Origin: Acidiferrobacterales bacterium
GTDB lineage: Bacteria > Pseudomonadota > Gammaproteobacteria > Acidiferrobacterales > JAJDNE01
DNA: 37,090 bases
NCBI GenBank assembly: GCA_022340825.1
Contig: JAJDNE010000085.1
Location: forward strand, 1 to 37,090
Direction of reading: 5' to 3'
Shown here: piece by piece, positions 23,929 through 31,226 of the stretch
Layout: each line of letters starts with the position of its first letter
How positions within the stretch are numbered: position 1 is the first letter of the stretch
Position numbers and translations under genes: made by a program
The notes under the pieces: generated by a model
The model's input: the letters and a program-made list of their open reading frames with translations, nothing else
Database searches by the model: none
What the model was told of the DNA's origin: nothing

Positions 23929-24621
23929 ATGAGTAGTAGAATTCTGACCATGAGAACTGTGATCGGGGCGTACCTGGTACTGCTGTCGAGTCCGGCATTT
24001 GTTGCTGCGGCACTACCCGTGCATGTCAATGACTATACGGTCGATGCCAGTCGGTCTCTTGTCATCATTCATGTCTCCCGTGCGGGGATGGCCAGCGCGT
24101 TGGGTCACGACCACCTGATCAGTAGCCGGCAGCTTTCCGGCACGGCCACGTATGCGAGCGCTGAACTGCCTCGATCACAGTTCTCACTCCAGTTACTGGT
24201 CAATACCCTGGTGGTGGATGATCCGGTTCTACGGAAGCAGGCAGGCGGTAAATACGCGAAGGCTGTTAGCGAGTCCGCGCGCGAGTCGACACGCAGAAAC
24301 ATGCTGAGCGACAAAGTGCTGGATGCTGCCGTTTTTGGCGAGATCAATGTGCAGGGTCGCTGGCAATCGGGAAATTTGACCAACGGTCGGCTTGCGTTAA
24401 GTGTTTCCCTGCATGGTGTGCGGCGCGAGATGAATGTGCCGGTGCAAATCGAAATAGATGCCGGGAAACTGATTGCGACCGGAAAATTCCAGGTTCGTCA
24501 GAGCGATTTTGCCATTAAGCCGTTTACGACCCTGGCCGGGGCATTGGCCGTGGCAGATATGATTGAGGTCAACTACCGGATAGTGCTCACACCTGGCCGG
24601 GGAGCAGGCGGGACCAAATAA
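23929..24621 (+). CDS. YceI-family exported protein
   Basis: A 230-residue exported protein with a signal peptide (residues about 8-28) and a YceI-like lipocalin barrel: YTVDASRSLVIIHVSRAGM, ALGHDHLISS, then FGEINVQGRW, LALSVSLHGVRREMNVPV and a final FQVRQSDFAIKPF. YceI proteins bind long isoprenoid or fatty compounds in the periplasm; the ALGHDH subclass is poorly studied. The first ATG at 23929 has only a weak ribosome site; a second ATG at 23950 would also give a normal signal peptide. Confidence 0.87.
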   Translation: MSSRILTMRTVIGAYLVLLSSPAFVAAALPVHVNDYTVDASRSLVIIHVSRAGMASALGHDHLISSRQLSGTATYASAELPRSQFSLQLLVNTLVVDDPVLRKQAGGKYAKAVSESARESTRRNMLSDKVLDAAVFGEINVQGRWQSGNLTNGRLALSVSLHGVRREMNVPVQIEIDAGKLIATGKFQVRQSDFAIKPFTTLAGALAVADMIEVNYRIVLTPGRGAGGTK

Positions 24622-24627
24622 CCGTTT

Positions 24628-25905
24628 TCAGAACAACAGGCTGACCAGATAAAGACTGAACCACGGAACATAGGTAATGATGATTAGTGCAAATATCAGC
24701 ACGAACATCCAGGGCAGTGCCGCCTTGGTGACCTGGCCAAGGCTCATGCCAGTGAGCCCCGCGGCGACGTAGAGATTCAAGCCGACAGGTGGCGTAATCA
24801 TGCCGACTTCCATGTTGGTCGTCATAATAATGCCAAGGTGAATCGGATCGATGCCAAGGTTCACAGCAATGGGATGGAATAGCGGCGCAAGTATTAGAAG
24901 TATTGACGACGGCTCCATAAAGTCGCCGGCAAACCACAGGATGACGTTCACCAGTAGCAGGAAGCTCCATGGGCTCAGGTTGTGCTCGATTACCTTGCGT
25001 GACAGATCTTGTGGTACTTGCTGTTCGGTCAGCACGTGGGCAAAGATCATGGCGCAGGCAATGATAAACATGATCACTGCCGTCATTTTTGCCGAATCCA
25101 GCATGACCTTGGGGATATCGGAAAAATCCATGTCTTTGTGAACAAACAGTGCGACAAACGCGGAATAAACCGCGGCTACCGCTGCTGCTTCCGTCGGCGT
25201 AAACACTCCACCGTAGATTCCGCCGACCACAATCACAATTAGAAGTAGTCCGGAAAAGGCACGGCCTAGCGCCTTGCCAAGATGCGCAAAACCTTGCCAT
25301 TCCTCGCGCGGCATCTTCATACGTTTGGCAGTGATCCAGGTCGCCGTCAACAGCAGGAAGGCCATTAACAGTCCGGGAAGGATGCCAGCGATAAACATCT
25401 TTCCGACGGATTCCTCGACCGCATCGGCGTAAACAATCATCGGGATCGATGGCGGGATCAGTATCCCCATGCTGCCAGCGGTCGCGATGACACCCACGGC
25501 ATAGCGGGGGTCATAACCGGCCTTGATCATTCCTGGAATCATGATCGATCCGATAGCGACCACGGTTGCCGGAGAAGAGCCGGAGATCGCCGCGAACAGC
25601 ATGCATGCCACCACACCGGCCATGGCGAGACCGCCATGCATCCAGCCGACGGTAGCCTTGGCCAGATCGATCAGACGAAGTGATACGCCGCCAGTCGTCA
25701 GGAAGTGGGAGGACAGAATAAAAAACGGGATCGCCAGGAGCGTGGTGTGCTCCATGGTGTCGAAAAGCTTCTGCGCAATAATTACCGGAGAGTCTTCAGT
25801 GGCAAGCATCACGTAGGCAAGACTGCTTGAACCCAGGCTGATCGCAATCGGTACACCGATCAACAACAGGATCAACAGTCCGACAAAGAGGAGCGCGACG
25901 CTCAT
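24628..25905 (-). CDS. dctM: TRAP transporter large permease subunit (DctM)
   Basis: A 425-residue membrane protein with about 12 helices and DctM family features: SSHFLTTGG, MFAAISGSSPATVVAIGSIM, GSMGILIPPSIPMIVYA and EVGMITPPVGLNLYV. It forms the sodium-driven channel of a tripartite TRAP transporter. The correct start is the ATG at 25905, whose ATGA overlaps the end of dctQ; the open frame reaching 26082 carries unrelated residues from the overlapping dctQ gene. It is the last gene of dctP-dctQ-dctM. Confidence 0.95.
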   Translation of the reverse strand: MSVALLFVGLLILLLIGVPIAISLGSSSLAYVMLATEDSPVIIAQKLFDTMEHTTLLAIPFFILSSHFLTTGGVSLRLIDLAKATVGWMHGGLAMAGVVACMLFAAISGSSPATVVAIGSIMIPGMIKAGYDPRYAVGVIATAGSMGILIPPSIPMIVYADAVEESVGKMFIAGILPGLLMAFLLLTATWITAKRMKMPREEWQGFAHLGKALGRAFSGLLLIVIVVGGIYGGVFTPTEAAAVAAVYSAFVALFVHKDMDFSDIPKVMLDSAKMTAVIMFIIACAMIFAHVLTEQQVPQDLSRKVIEHNLSPWSFLLLVNVILWFAGDFMEPSSILLILAPLFHPIAVNLGIDPIHLGIIMTTNMEVGMITPPVGLNLYVAAGLTGMSLGQVTKAALPWMFVLIFALIIITYVPWFSLYLVSLLF

Positions 25906-26423
25906 TTCTCCAGCTCTTCGAGGGCGTGGGCTTGTTCCCTGAGGTGAATACTGTCGCGCCTGTTTAACGCAATCTCCCAGCCCACCACCAGGAAGTGATA
26001 CAGCATCAGGCTCATGCCCACCGGTATGGCGAGATAGGGTATCCACTGCGGGATTCGCAGGTCTTCCGTGAGGTCGCCCCACTGGTAAATGCGGACGATG
26101 TACCAGAAAGATTCATAGTCGACGATGGCGACAAAAATAATGCAGCAACTGATCGCGGTAATTAGTGCAGCGCGGTGCATTTTCGGTGACAACTTTTCAA
26201 GCAGGATATCGATACCCAGATGGATGCCTACCTTCACGCCATGTGCCGCGCCGATCAGCACCACCCAGGCAAACAGATACTGGACAAATTCAAGCGCCCA
26301 GATCAACCCGGTGTCGAATACATACCGAAGCACCACGTTGGTGAATAACACCAACGTGGCGACGGCAAAGCCAACAGTAATTGTGTATTTCTCGAAAAGA
26401 TCGATGTATCGGTTAAAACGCAT
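25902..26423 (-). CDS. dctQ: TRAP transporter small permease subunit (DctQ)
   Basis: A 173-residue four-helix membrane protein of the DctQ family (YTITVGFAVATLVLFTNVVLRYV near the start; ALEFVQYLFAWVVLIGAAHGVK with the typical aromatic/Gly pattern). It links DctM to the substrate-binding protein. ATG at 26423 is preferred over the GTG just before it. It overlaps dctM by 4 bases and begins 35 bases after dctP. Confidence 0.93.
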   Translation of the reverse strand: MRFNRYIDLFEKYTITVGFAVATLVLFTNVVLRYVFDTGLIWALEFVQYLFAWVVLIGAAHGVKVGIHLGIDILLEKLSPKMHRAALITAISCCIIFVAIVDYESFWYIVRIYQWGDLTEDLRIPQWIPYLAIPVGMSLMLYHFLVVGWEIALNRRDSIHLREQAHALEELEK

Positions 26424-26458
26424 CACATCTTTTTTAAGTTGTTAAACGGTTGTTATGC

Positions 26459-27466
26459 CTAGCGTCCCAACAACTTGCTGATATCGTCGATCAGGTCACC
26501 ACCAATCTTGTCGCGGAATTCCTTCCACACCGGTGCCGTCGCCTTGCGCCATGCGCCGCGTTCCGCCGCAGACATCTCTACAACCTTGGCATAGCCAGCC
26601 TTTTCGATCTTCTTGCGATCGGCGGTGTCGGCCTCGGCCGCAAAGCGGCGATTGGCCGCGGTGGCTTCCTTCAATGCCTCGGTAACCTGTGCACGCACGT
26701 CCTCGGGCAGACCGCTCCAGAAATCACGGCTAACGACCACCAGGTAACCGAGATAGGAGTGATTTGAAACCGATATGTAATCCTGTACCTCGAAAAACTT
26801 CTTGGAGTATATATTCGACCAGGCATTTTCCTGACCATCTACCACACCCTGTGCCAGCGCGGTGTACACTTCCTTGAATGGCAGTTTCTGTGGTGTGCCG
26901 CCCAGGTGGGTGATCATGGAACTGGCGACATCCGATGACTGGATTCGGAATTTCTTGCCAGTGAAGTCGTCCGGTGATTTCTTCAATGGCTTGTCGCCCT
27001 TGATCGAGAACACCTTCATGCCGTTGTCCCACACTGTGAGTGCACGCAAGCCTTTGCTACCCAGGCCATCGGTCATACGATCCATGATTGGCGAGTCCAC
27101 CAGCTTGTGGACATCTTTGACGTCATCAAACAGGTAAGGCAAATCGAATGCCTGCAGTGTGTTTGAGAATTTCACGAATTTCGACAGACTTGGCGCGGCC
27201 ATGATTCCCGTGGTTTTGCTCTTACTCAGGCGCATGGCTTCCAGCACCTTGTTGTCGTTATATAGCTGGGAGTTGGGAAACACCTCGATCTTCACACGGC
27301 CGTTTGTCTTTTTGTGCACCAACTCGGCAAATAAGTCAGCCGCTCGCCCCTTCGGGGTATTCTGTGCAACAACGTGGGAGAATTTGATGACGTACTCTTC
27401 AGCGAATGCCTGAACACTGCCTACTACCAGGAACGCTGCGACCAATACTTGCGAAAGCATTTTCAT
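26459..27466 (-). CDS. dctP: TRAP transporter substrate-binding protein (DctP type)
   Basis: A 335-residue periplasmic solute receptor with a signal peptide (LSQVLVAAFLVVGSVQAFA). Conserved DctP features include the HVVAQNTPKGRAADLFAELV start, LPYLFDDVKDVHKL, GKKFRIQSSDV, where the Arg normally clamps the substrate carboxylate, and QGVVDGQENAWSNIYSKKF. The pattern is closest to C4-dicarboxylate receptors, so a dicarboxylate or similar acid is the likely ligand. It is first in the dctPQM operon. Confidence 0.93.
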   Translation of the reverse strand: MKMLSQVLVAAFLVVGSVQAFAEEYVIKFSHVVAQNTPKGRAADLFAELVHKKTNGRVKIEVFPNSQLYNDNKVLEAMRLSKSKTTGIMAAPSLSKFVKFSNTLQAFDLPYLFDDVKDVHKLVDSPIMDRMTDGLGSKGLRALTVWDNGMKVFSIKGDKPLKKSPDDFTGKKFRIQSSDVASSMITHLGGTPQKLPFKEVYTALAQGVVDGQENAWSNIYSKKFFEVQDYISVSNHSYLGYLVVVSRDFWSGLPEDVRAQVTEALKEATAANRRFAAEADTADRKKIEKAGYAKVVEMSAAERGAWRKATAPVWKEFRDKIGGDLIDDISKLLGR

Positions 27467-27713
27467 AATGCCGCCTCCTTAATTACAGTAGTTGTTATTT
27501 GTTGGCCGGTTTTATTCAGCCGTTTTTCTGCAAGCCATTATTAACACAATATGACAGAGTGGCTACTGGTAAATGCCCTGTTACCTGTCCGGAAAAACCT
27601 GAAGAAAATGCAGGTAGATAAGAATTTGTTGAAAAACGAAAGGTTACTGCGATTTGGTGACGTGCCTTCTCATCCAATGCTCGTAGTAATCCTGCTCAAC
27701 CAATGGGGGTGGA
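27467..27713. promoter_or_regulatory. Divergent intergenic region, TRAP operon and TauE gene
   Basis: 247 bases between divergent dctP and the TauE/SafE gene. It should hold the promoters of both units. It is AT-rich around 27487-27560. No clear dyad stands out; an upstream frame on the leftward strand from 27644 is a shadow of the TauE gene. Confidence 0.4.
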
Positions 27714-28505
27714 ATGCCTGATCTGGGTTTTTTGCCGATATTGCTGGTTGGCGCCTTTGTCCATGGGGTCCTTGGCTTTGGATTCCCGATGCTGTCAACG
27801 CCGGCACTGATCCTGTTCATGGAATTGCCCAGGGTTGTACTGTTAACACTGGTGCCGACAGTCAGTATCAATGTCATCAGCATTGCCGGTGAAAAACACT
27901 GGCGCGAAGCACTCAGGCGTTACTGGCCGATCCCGGCATTTGCCATCGTTGGTAGTATGCTCGGTACGGAGGTAATGCTGAGCGTTGATCCGGAACCATT
28001 GCGACTGTCGCTCGCATTTGTGCTGGTCGTCTATCTCATTGCAGAGCGGCTACCGGGCGCGGAAGTCGAACGCTACGTCCCGCGCTGGCAGATGGCCCTG
28101 CTGGGGCTGGGGCTGGGGCTGATGGGTGGCATGATTAACATCATTGCGCCTGCCATCGTCGTTTACGCTCTGTTTACCCGAATGAGCCCGCTACTGATGG
28201 TGTCGGTTTTCAATTTCAGCTTTCTCGTCAGTAAAAGCGGCCAAATTCTGGGGTTTATCGCCAACGATGCACTTGACTGGAACGTAGTAAAAATCACAAT
28301 CTGGGTATTGCCGCTGATACTGCTGACGCTTTGGTTCGGTATGCGCCTACGTCGCAAATTGAACCTGAAGACCTACCAGAAGTTGTTGCGCACGAGCCTT
28401 TGGTTGATCGCAATCGTGATACTGGTTGACAGTGCAACGAGTCTGCTGGACGGCGGGCAAGACACCGGCAGTAATTCGGTGAAGCAGGTGAACCTCCAAC
28501 GTTAA
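27714..28505 (+). CDS. TauE/SafE-family (sulfite/anion exporter-like) membrane protein
   Basis: A 263-residue membrane protein with about eight helices arranged as two repeats, typical of TauE/SafE: the first repeat has LVGAFVHGVLGFGFPMLSTPAL, the second LGLGLGLMGGMINIIAPAIV. Family members export sulfite, sulfoacetate or related anions, though many have other roles. GGGGGTGG before the ATG supports the start. It is divergent from a TRAP transporter and 19 bases upstream of a pirin gene. Confidence 0.88.
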   Translation: MPDLGFLPILLVGAFVHGVLGFGFPMLSTPALILFMELPRVVLLTLVPTVSINVISIAGEKHWREALRRYWPIPAFAIVGSMLGTEVMLSVDPEPLRLSLAFVLVVYLIAERLPGAEVERYVPRWQMALLGLGLGLMGGMINIIAPAIVVYALFTRMSPLLMVSVFNFSFLVSKSGQILGFIANDALDWNVVKITIWVLPLILLTLWFGMRLRRKLNLKTYQKLLRTSLWLIAIVILVDSATSLLDGGQDTGSNSVKQVNLQR

Positions 28506-28524
28506 CCAACGGGGCAACATCCAG

Positions 28525-29538
28525 GTGATAAAACGACTGATACCGCTCGACTTTCAATGGCCAACCCTGGATCCATTTCTTTTCTGCGTGCATCACGACG
28601 ATGCCTATCCGGCGGGCAATGAGGAGATGGGGCCCGATGCATCGTTGCATGGTCGAATGATAGGGCAGGATTTTGAGCCGCGTGAGGGCTGGCGCATGTA
28701 TCACGGTGACAAAGTACCGGGGTTCCCGGTTCACCCGCACCGCGGTTTCGAGACGGTAACCATCGTACAGAAAGGCATTGTCGACCATGCCGACTCTATG
28801 GGTGCTGCCGGACGCTATGGTCAGGGCGACACCCAGTGGATGACCGCCGGCGCCGGCGTGCAACATTCGGAAATGTTTCCATTATTGCGCCAGGACAGGG
28901 ATAACCCGCTGGAGTTGTTCCAGATCTGGTTGAACCTGCCTGCGGCTAACAAGATGGTGGCGCCGCATTTTGCCATGCTCTGGGGCGACAAAATTCCGCG
29001 CCATCAACACCATGATGAAGCGGGGCGGGTGACCGAGATAGAAATTGTTGCCGGCAAACTCGATGCGGTTTCTGCATTGGCGCCACCACCCGATTCCTGG
29101 GCAGCCAATCCCGAGAATGACGTTGCTATCTGGATTATCAGCATGGAGCCCGGCGCTTGCTGGTCGCTACCGGCAACCAGTGCAGATGCAAACCGGGTAC
29201 TGTATTTTTTCGAAGGGGCTTCGCTCGCGGTCGGCAGTGAAACCGTAAGCGTAAAGAACGGAATCGAACTGGATGCCGCTTCTTCTGTGGACCTGGAAAA
29301 CGGCGATGAGCCGACAAGATTACTGCTGTTGCAGGGTCGACCGATTGCCGAGCCGGTGGCGCAGTATGGCCCGTTCGTTATGAATACCAGCGATGAAATA
29401 CGGCAGGCGTTCGCCGACTATCGTCGCACGGAATTCGGCGGCTGGCCGTGGCCTAGAGCGGATTTTGTCCATCCACGTACCAAAGGCCGGTTTGCCCGGT
29501 ACAGTGACGGGACGGAAGAGGAGCGCCAGAACAGGTAG
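28525..29538 (+). CDS. Pirin-family bicupin protein
   Basis: A 337-residue protein with the two-cupin layout of pirins. The metal ligands of the first cupin are present: VHPHRGFETV (H-x-H) and GVQHSEMF (H-x-E). Human pirin and bacterial YhhW have quercetinase activity or regulate metabolism through protein contacts; the role here is unknown. It is longer than the usual 230-290 residues, with a C-terminal extension (RTEFGGWPWPRADFVH and on) seen in some pirins. It starts with GTG at 28525, 19 bases after the TauE gene. Confidence 0.9.
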   Translation: MIKRLIPLDFQWPTLDPFLFCVHHDDAYPAGNEEMGPDASLHGRMIGQDFEPREGWRMYHGDKVPGFPVHPHRGFETVTIVQKGIVDHADSMGAAGRYGQGDTQWMTAGAGVQHSEMFPLLRQDRDNPLELFQIWLNLPAANKMVAPHFAMLWGDKIPRHQHHDEAGRVTEIEIVAGKLDAVSALAPPPDSWAANPENDVAIWIISMEPGACWSLPATSADANRVLYFFEGASLAVGSETVSVKNGIELDAASSVDLENGDEPTRLLLLQGRPIAEPVAQYGPFVMNTSDEIRQAFADYRRTEFGGWPWPRADFVHPRTKGRFARYSDGTEEERQNR

Positions 29539-29575
29539 GTGGCTACGCGCAGAGCAATGACGATCACGTCTGAGC

Positions 29576-29764
29576 TCAATACATGTCCCCGGGAAAGCCC
29601 TCGAATACCATCAGGATTTCCTTCAGTCCGCTGTCCAGAATTACCTCTGACGGAATTCCTATTGTCGCCATGATGACAGCGGTGAACGCGGTATAACCGA
29701 AGACGCCGCTCATCAGCAATATAAACCACTCATTTTCCAGCAATCGACTCAGGCGTTTTTTCAT
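29576..29764 (-). CDS. Short single-helix membrane protein, unknown
   Basis: A 62-residue protein (start M at 29764, with GGA a few bases before it; a longer frame begins at 29779) with one hydrophobic segment, WFILLMSGVFGYTAFTAVIM, and a short polar C-terminus with an acidic patch. I do not recognise it. It follows the pirin gene on the opposite strand. The clean membrane helix makes it more likely to be real than a shadow. Confidence 0.5.
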   Translation of the reverse strand: MKKRLSRLLENEWFILLMSGVFGYTAFTAVIMATIGIPSEVILDSGLKEILMVFEGFPGDMY

Positions 29765-29879
29765 GTCTGTTCCATCCATTTCAAACGGCTATCAAGCCTG
29801 ACTACAGACAAAGCAAAAAACGTTCCCGGGATAAAACGGCTGAATTTAAGCGAATTTTTTGGTGGAGCGCGCCGGACGA

Positions 29880-29903
29880 GTGCATTAGCAAATGCTAATG
29901 CAC
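29880..29903. repeat. Perfect 10 bp inverted repeat
   Basis: GTGCATTAGC and GCTAATGCAC separated by AAAT. There is no T-run on either side, so it is unlikely to be a rho-independent terminator. It lies in a gap of about 180 bases, just past the end of the leftward SRPBCC gene, and could be an operator or a protective 3' hairpin. Confidence 0.55.
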
Positions 29904-29947
29904 CAGATTGGTGAGAATGGGTGTTTCCCGATAGCCGGGGTGACTGG

Positions 29948-30559
29948 CTAGCGGTATTCCACGAACCAGATGGCTACACCGAGGGCGATTAGCGCCACCT
30001 CGACAACACTAATCCACAACAGGATATAGGTAATGCGACGGGCCATCGGTTTCATCGGCTGCCAGACGCGACGCATGTACCAGCGCCAGGGTGCAATCCG
30101 GTGCCAGCGCCGCCAGCTAATCAGGAAGCTCTGAAGATATTCCGCCCATCGCACGAGGCTGCGATCAACCTCTTTCAGGTGCTGCTCACGATCTTCGGAC
30201 GGAAGGCGTTCATAGGCGTCAGTGATGGTCAGTTTAGAGCCCTGTGGGGCGTCTTCAATCGTCAGACGCGTGCTCGACTTGATGCCCGAGTCGTAATCAA
30301 TCTGCAGCCCATCGGGCAGGTCTTTTACTGAAAAGCTGATGTCGAATTCGAACGGTGTTTCCTGGCTGATGTTGCTCCCTGCCATGGAATAGCGATTGTC
30401 CCCCAATGATTTGAAGGCGCTGAATTCCAGCATCGGGTTGATGCGAAACAGTCGCTCGACGTCGCGGCAGAACTCGTGCAGCTGGTCTGTTGATAATGGC
30501 GTGTTGATTGCCGCCCAGGCGGCATCTTCTGCCGCGGTAGGGTTCACCATTTCATTCAT
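29948..30559 (-). CDS. Membrane-anchored SRPBCC-like protein
   Basis: A 203-residue protein with a START/SRPBCC-like soluble domain (roughly residues 15-140; RINPMLEFSAFKSLGDNRYSM, FDISFSVKDLPDGLQIDY, SSTRLTIEDAPQGSKLTIT) followed by an Arg/Trp-rich amphipathic part (SWRRWHRIAPWRWYMRR) and a C-terminal membrane helix (ISVVEVALIALGVAIWFV). The tail would hold the domain on the cytoplasmic face. It overlaps the universal stress gene by 8 bases if the first ATG is used, so they are one transcription unit. Confidence 0.7.
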   Translation of the reverse strand: MNEMVNPTAAEDAAWAAINTPLSTDQLHEFCRDVERLFRINPMLEFSAFKSLGDNRYSMAGSNISQETPFEFDISFSVKDLPDGLQIDYDSGIKSSTRLTIEDAPQGSKLTITDAYERLPSEDREQHLKEVDRSLVRWAEYLQSFLISWRRWHRIAPWRWYMRRVWQPMKPMARRITYILLWISVVEVALIALGVAIWFVEYR

Positions 30560-31019
30560 CGGGGTAGGGCACGATTACGGTGGGAACACCGAGTGACCGC
30601 GTTGAGTCGGTCAGCATGCGTGACTTCAGCCCGGCGACGCCCTTGGGGCGGGGCGATCCCATCACCAGCAGATCGAACACCTCTTTCTTGCTGGTATTGA
30701 TCAGGCATTCTTCCGGCTCACCAACGATGACCTCGGTGGTGTAGTTAAGATCCTTGGCCTTCGCAGCCTCGCTGACACGCGCCTGGTGCTCTTGCACTTC
30801 CTGCGAAAGCTGATCCTCCAGGTAGCGACGAAAGGTGTCGCGCGTCGACCCATTGTTCAGCCAGTCATCGCCGGTCATGCCTTCCCAAAGGCGTTTCGGG
30901 ACTACGATCAGGTGATGCACGTGACCACCCTTGTTACACAATTCGATTGCCATTTGTTCGGCAGCCTGCGCACCCTCGGTGCCATGACTTGCCAATAGTA
31001 TGTTATTTGCTGATTCCAT
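30552..31019 (-). CDS. Universal stress protein (UspA family)
   Basis: A 155-residue UspA-like alpha/beta protein: NILLASHGTEGAQAAEQMA at the start and a nucleotide loop near the end, LVMGSPRPKGVAGLKSRML, which differs somewhat from the usual G-x2-G-x9-G-S pattern; ATP binding is therefore uncertain. It follows directly after the terminator at 31031-31067 and precedes the membrane-anchored SRPBCC gene, with which it overlaps. Confidence 0.87.
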   Translation of the reverse strand: MESANNILLASHGTEGAQAAEQMAIELCNKGGHVHHLIVVPKRLWEGMTGDDWLNNGSTRDTFRRYLEDQLSQEVQEHQARVSEAAKAKDLNYTTEVIVGEPEECLINTSKKEVFDLLVMGSPRPKGVAGLKSRMLTDSTRSLGVPTVIVPYPDE

Positions 31020-31030
31020 AATTCACCACA

Positions 31031-31067
31031 GAAAGAAAAGCGGCGCCCGTCTTTACTCGGGCGCCGC
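31031..31067 (-). terminator. Terminator between the YeiH unit and the stress protein gene
   Basis: A perfect 10 bp GC-rich stem (31040-31049 with 31058-31067) with an 8-base loop; read leftward it is followed by TTTTCTTTCT. It closes the YeiH/small protein unit. The start of the stress protein gene is only 11 bases beyond the U-rich part, so it also could act as an attenuator with partial read-through. Confidence 0.85.
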
Positions 31068-31091
31068 CAGTTTACTACTTATTTACAAAGA

Positions 31092-31214
31092 TCAGTAAGA
31101 GACATAAACAGCAAAGGCAATTACCAGGGCAAATACCAGAGCCATGAAGTCTTCTTTTCGGTCACTGCCGAAGATCGACAGCGCTGATCCACGATCATAT
31201 TTATTCTCAGACAT
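31092..31214 (-). CDS. 40-residue membrane protein next to the YeiH-type transporter
   Basis: A short frame starting MSENKYDRGSALSIFGSDRK and continuing into one membrane helix (FMALVFALVIAFAVYVSY). AAGGAG is at an ideal distance before the ATG at 31214, and the gene is placed between the transporter (12 bases upstream) and a terminator (25 bases downstream). It is too short to be found by usual ORF size limits. The context suggests a small partner of the transporter; no family is recognised. Confidence 0.75.
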   Translation of the reverse strand: MSENKYDRGSALSIFGSDRKEDFMALVFALVIAFAVYVSY

Positions 31215-31226
31215 TGTGATCTCCTT

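Noticed and set aside
24628-26082. DctM with a 59-residue N-terminal extension
   Set aside because: The extra part lies within dctQ in a different frame; the ATGA overlap at 25902-25905 gives the normal start.
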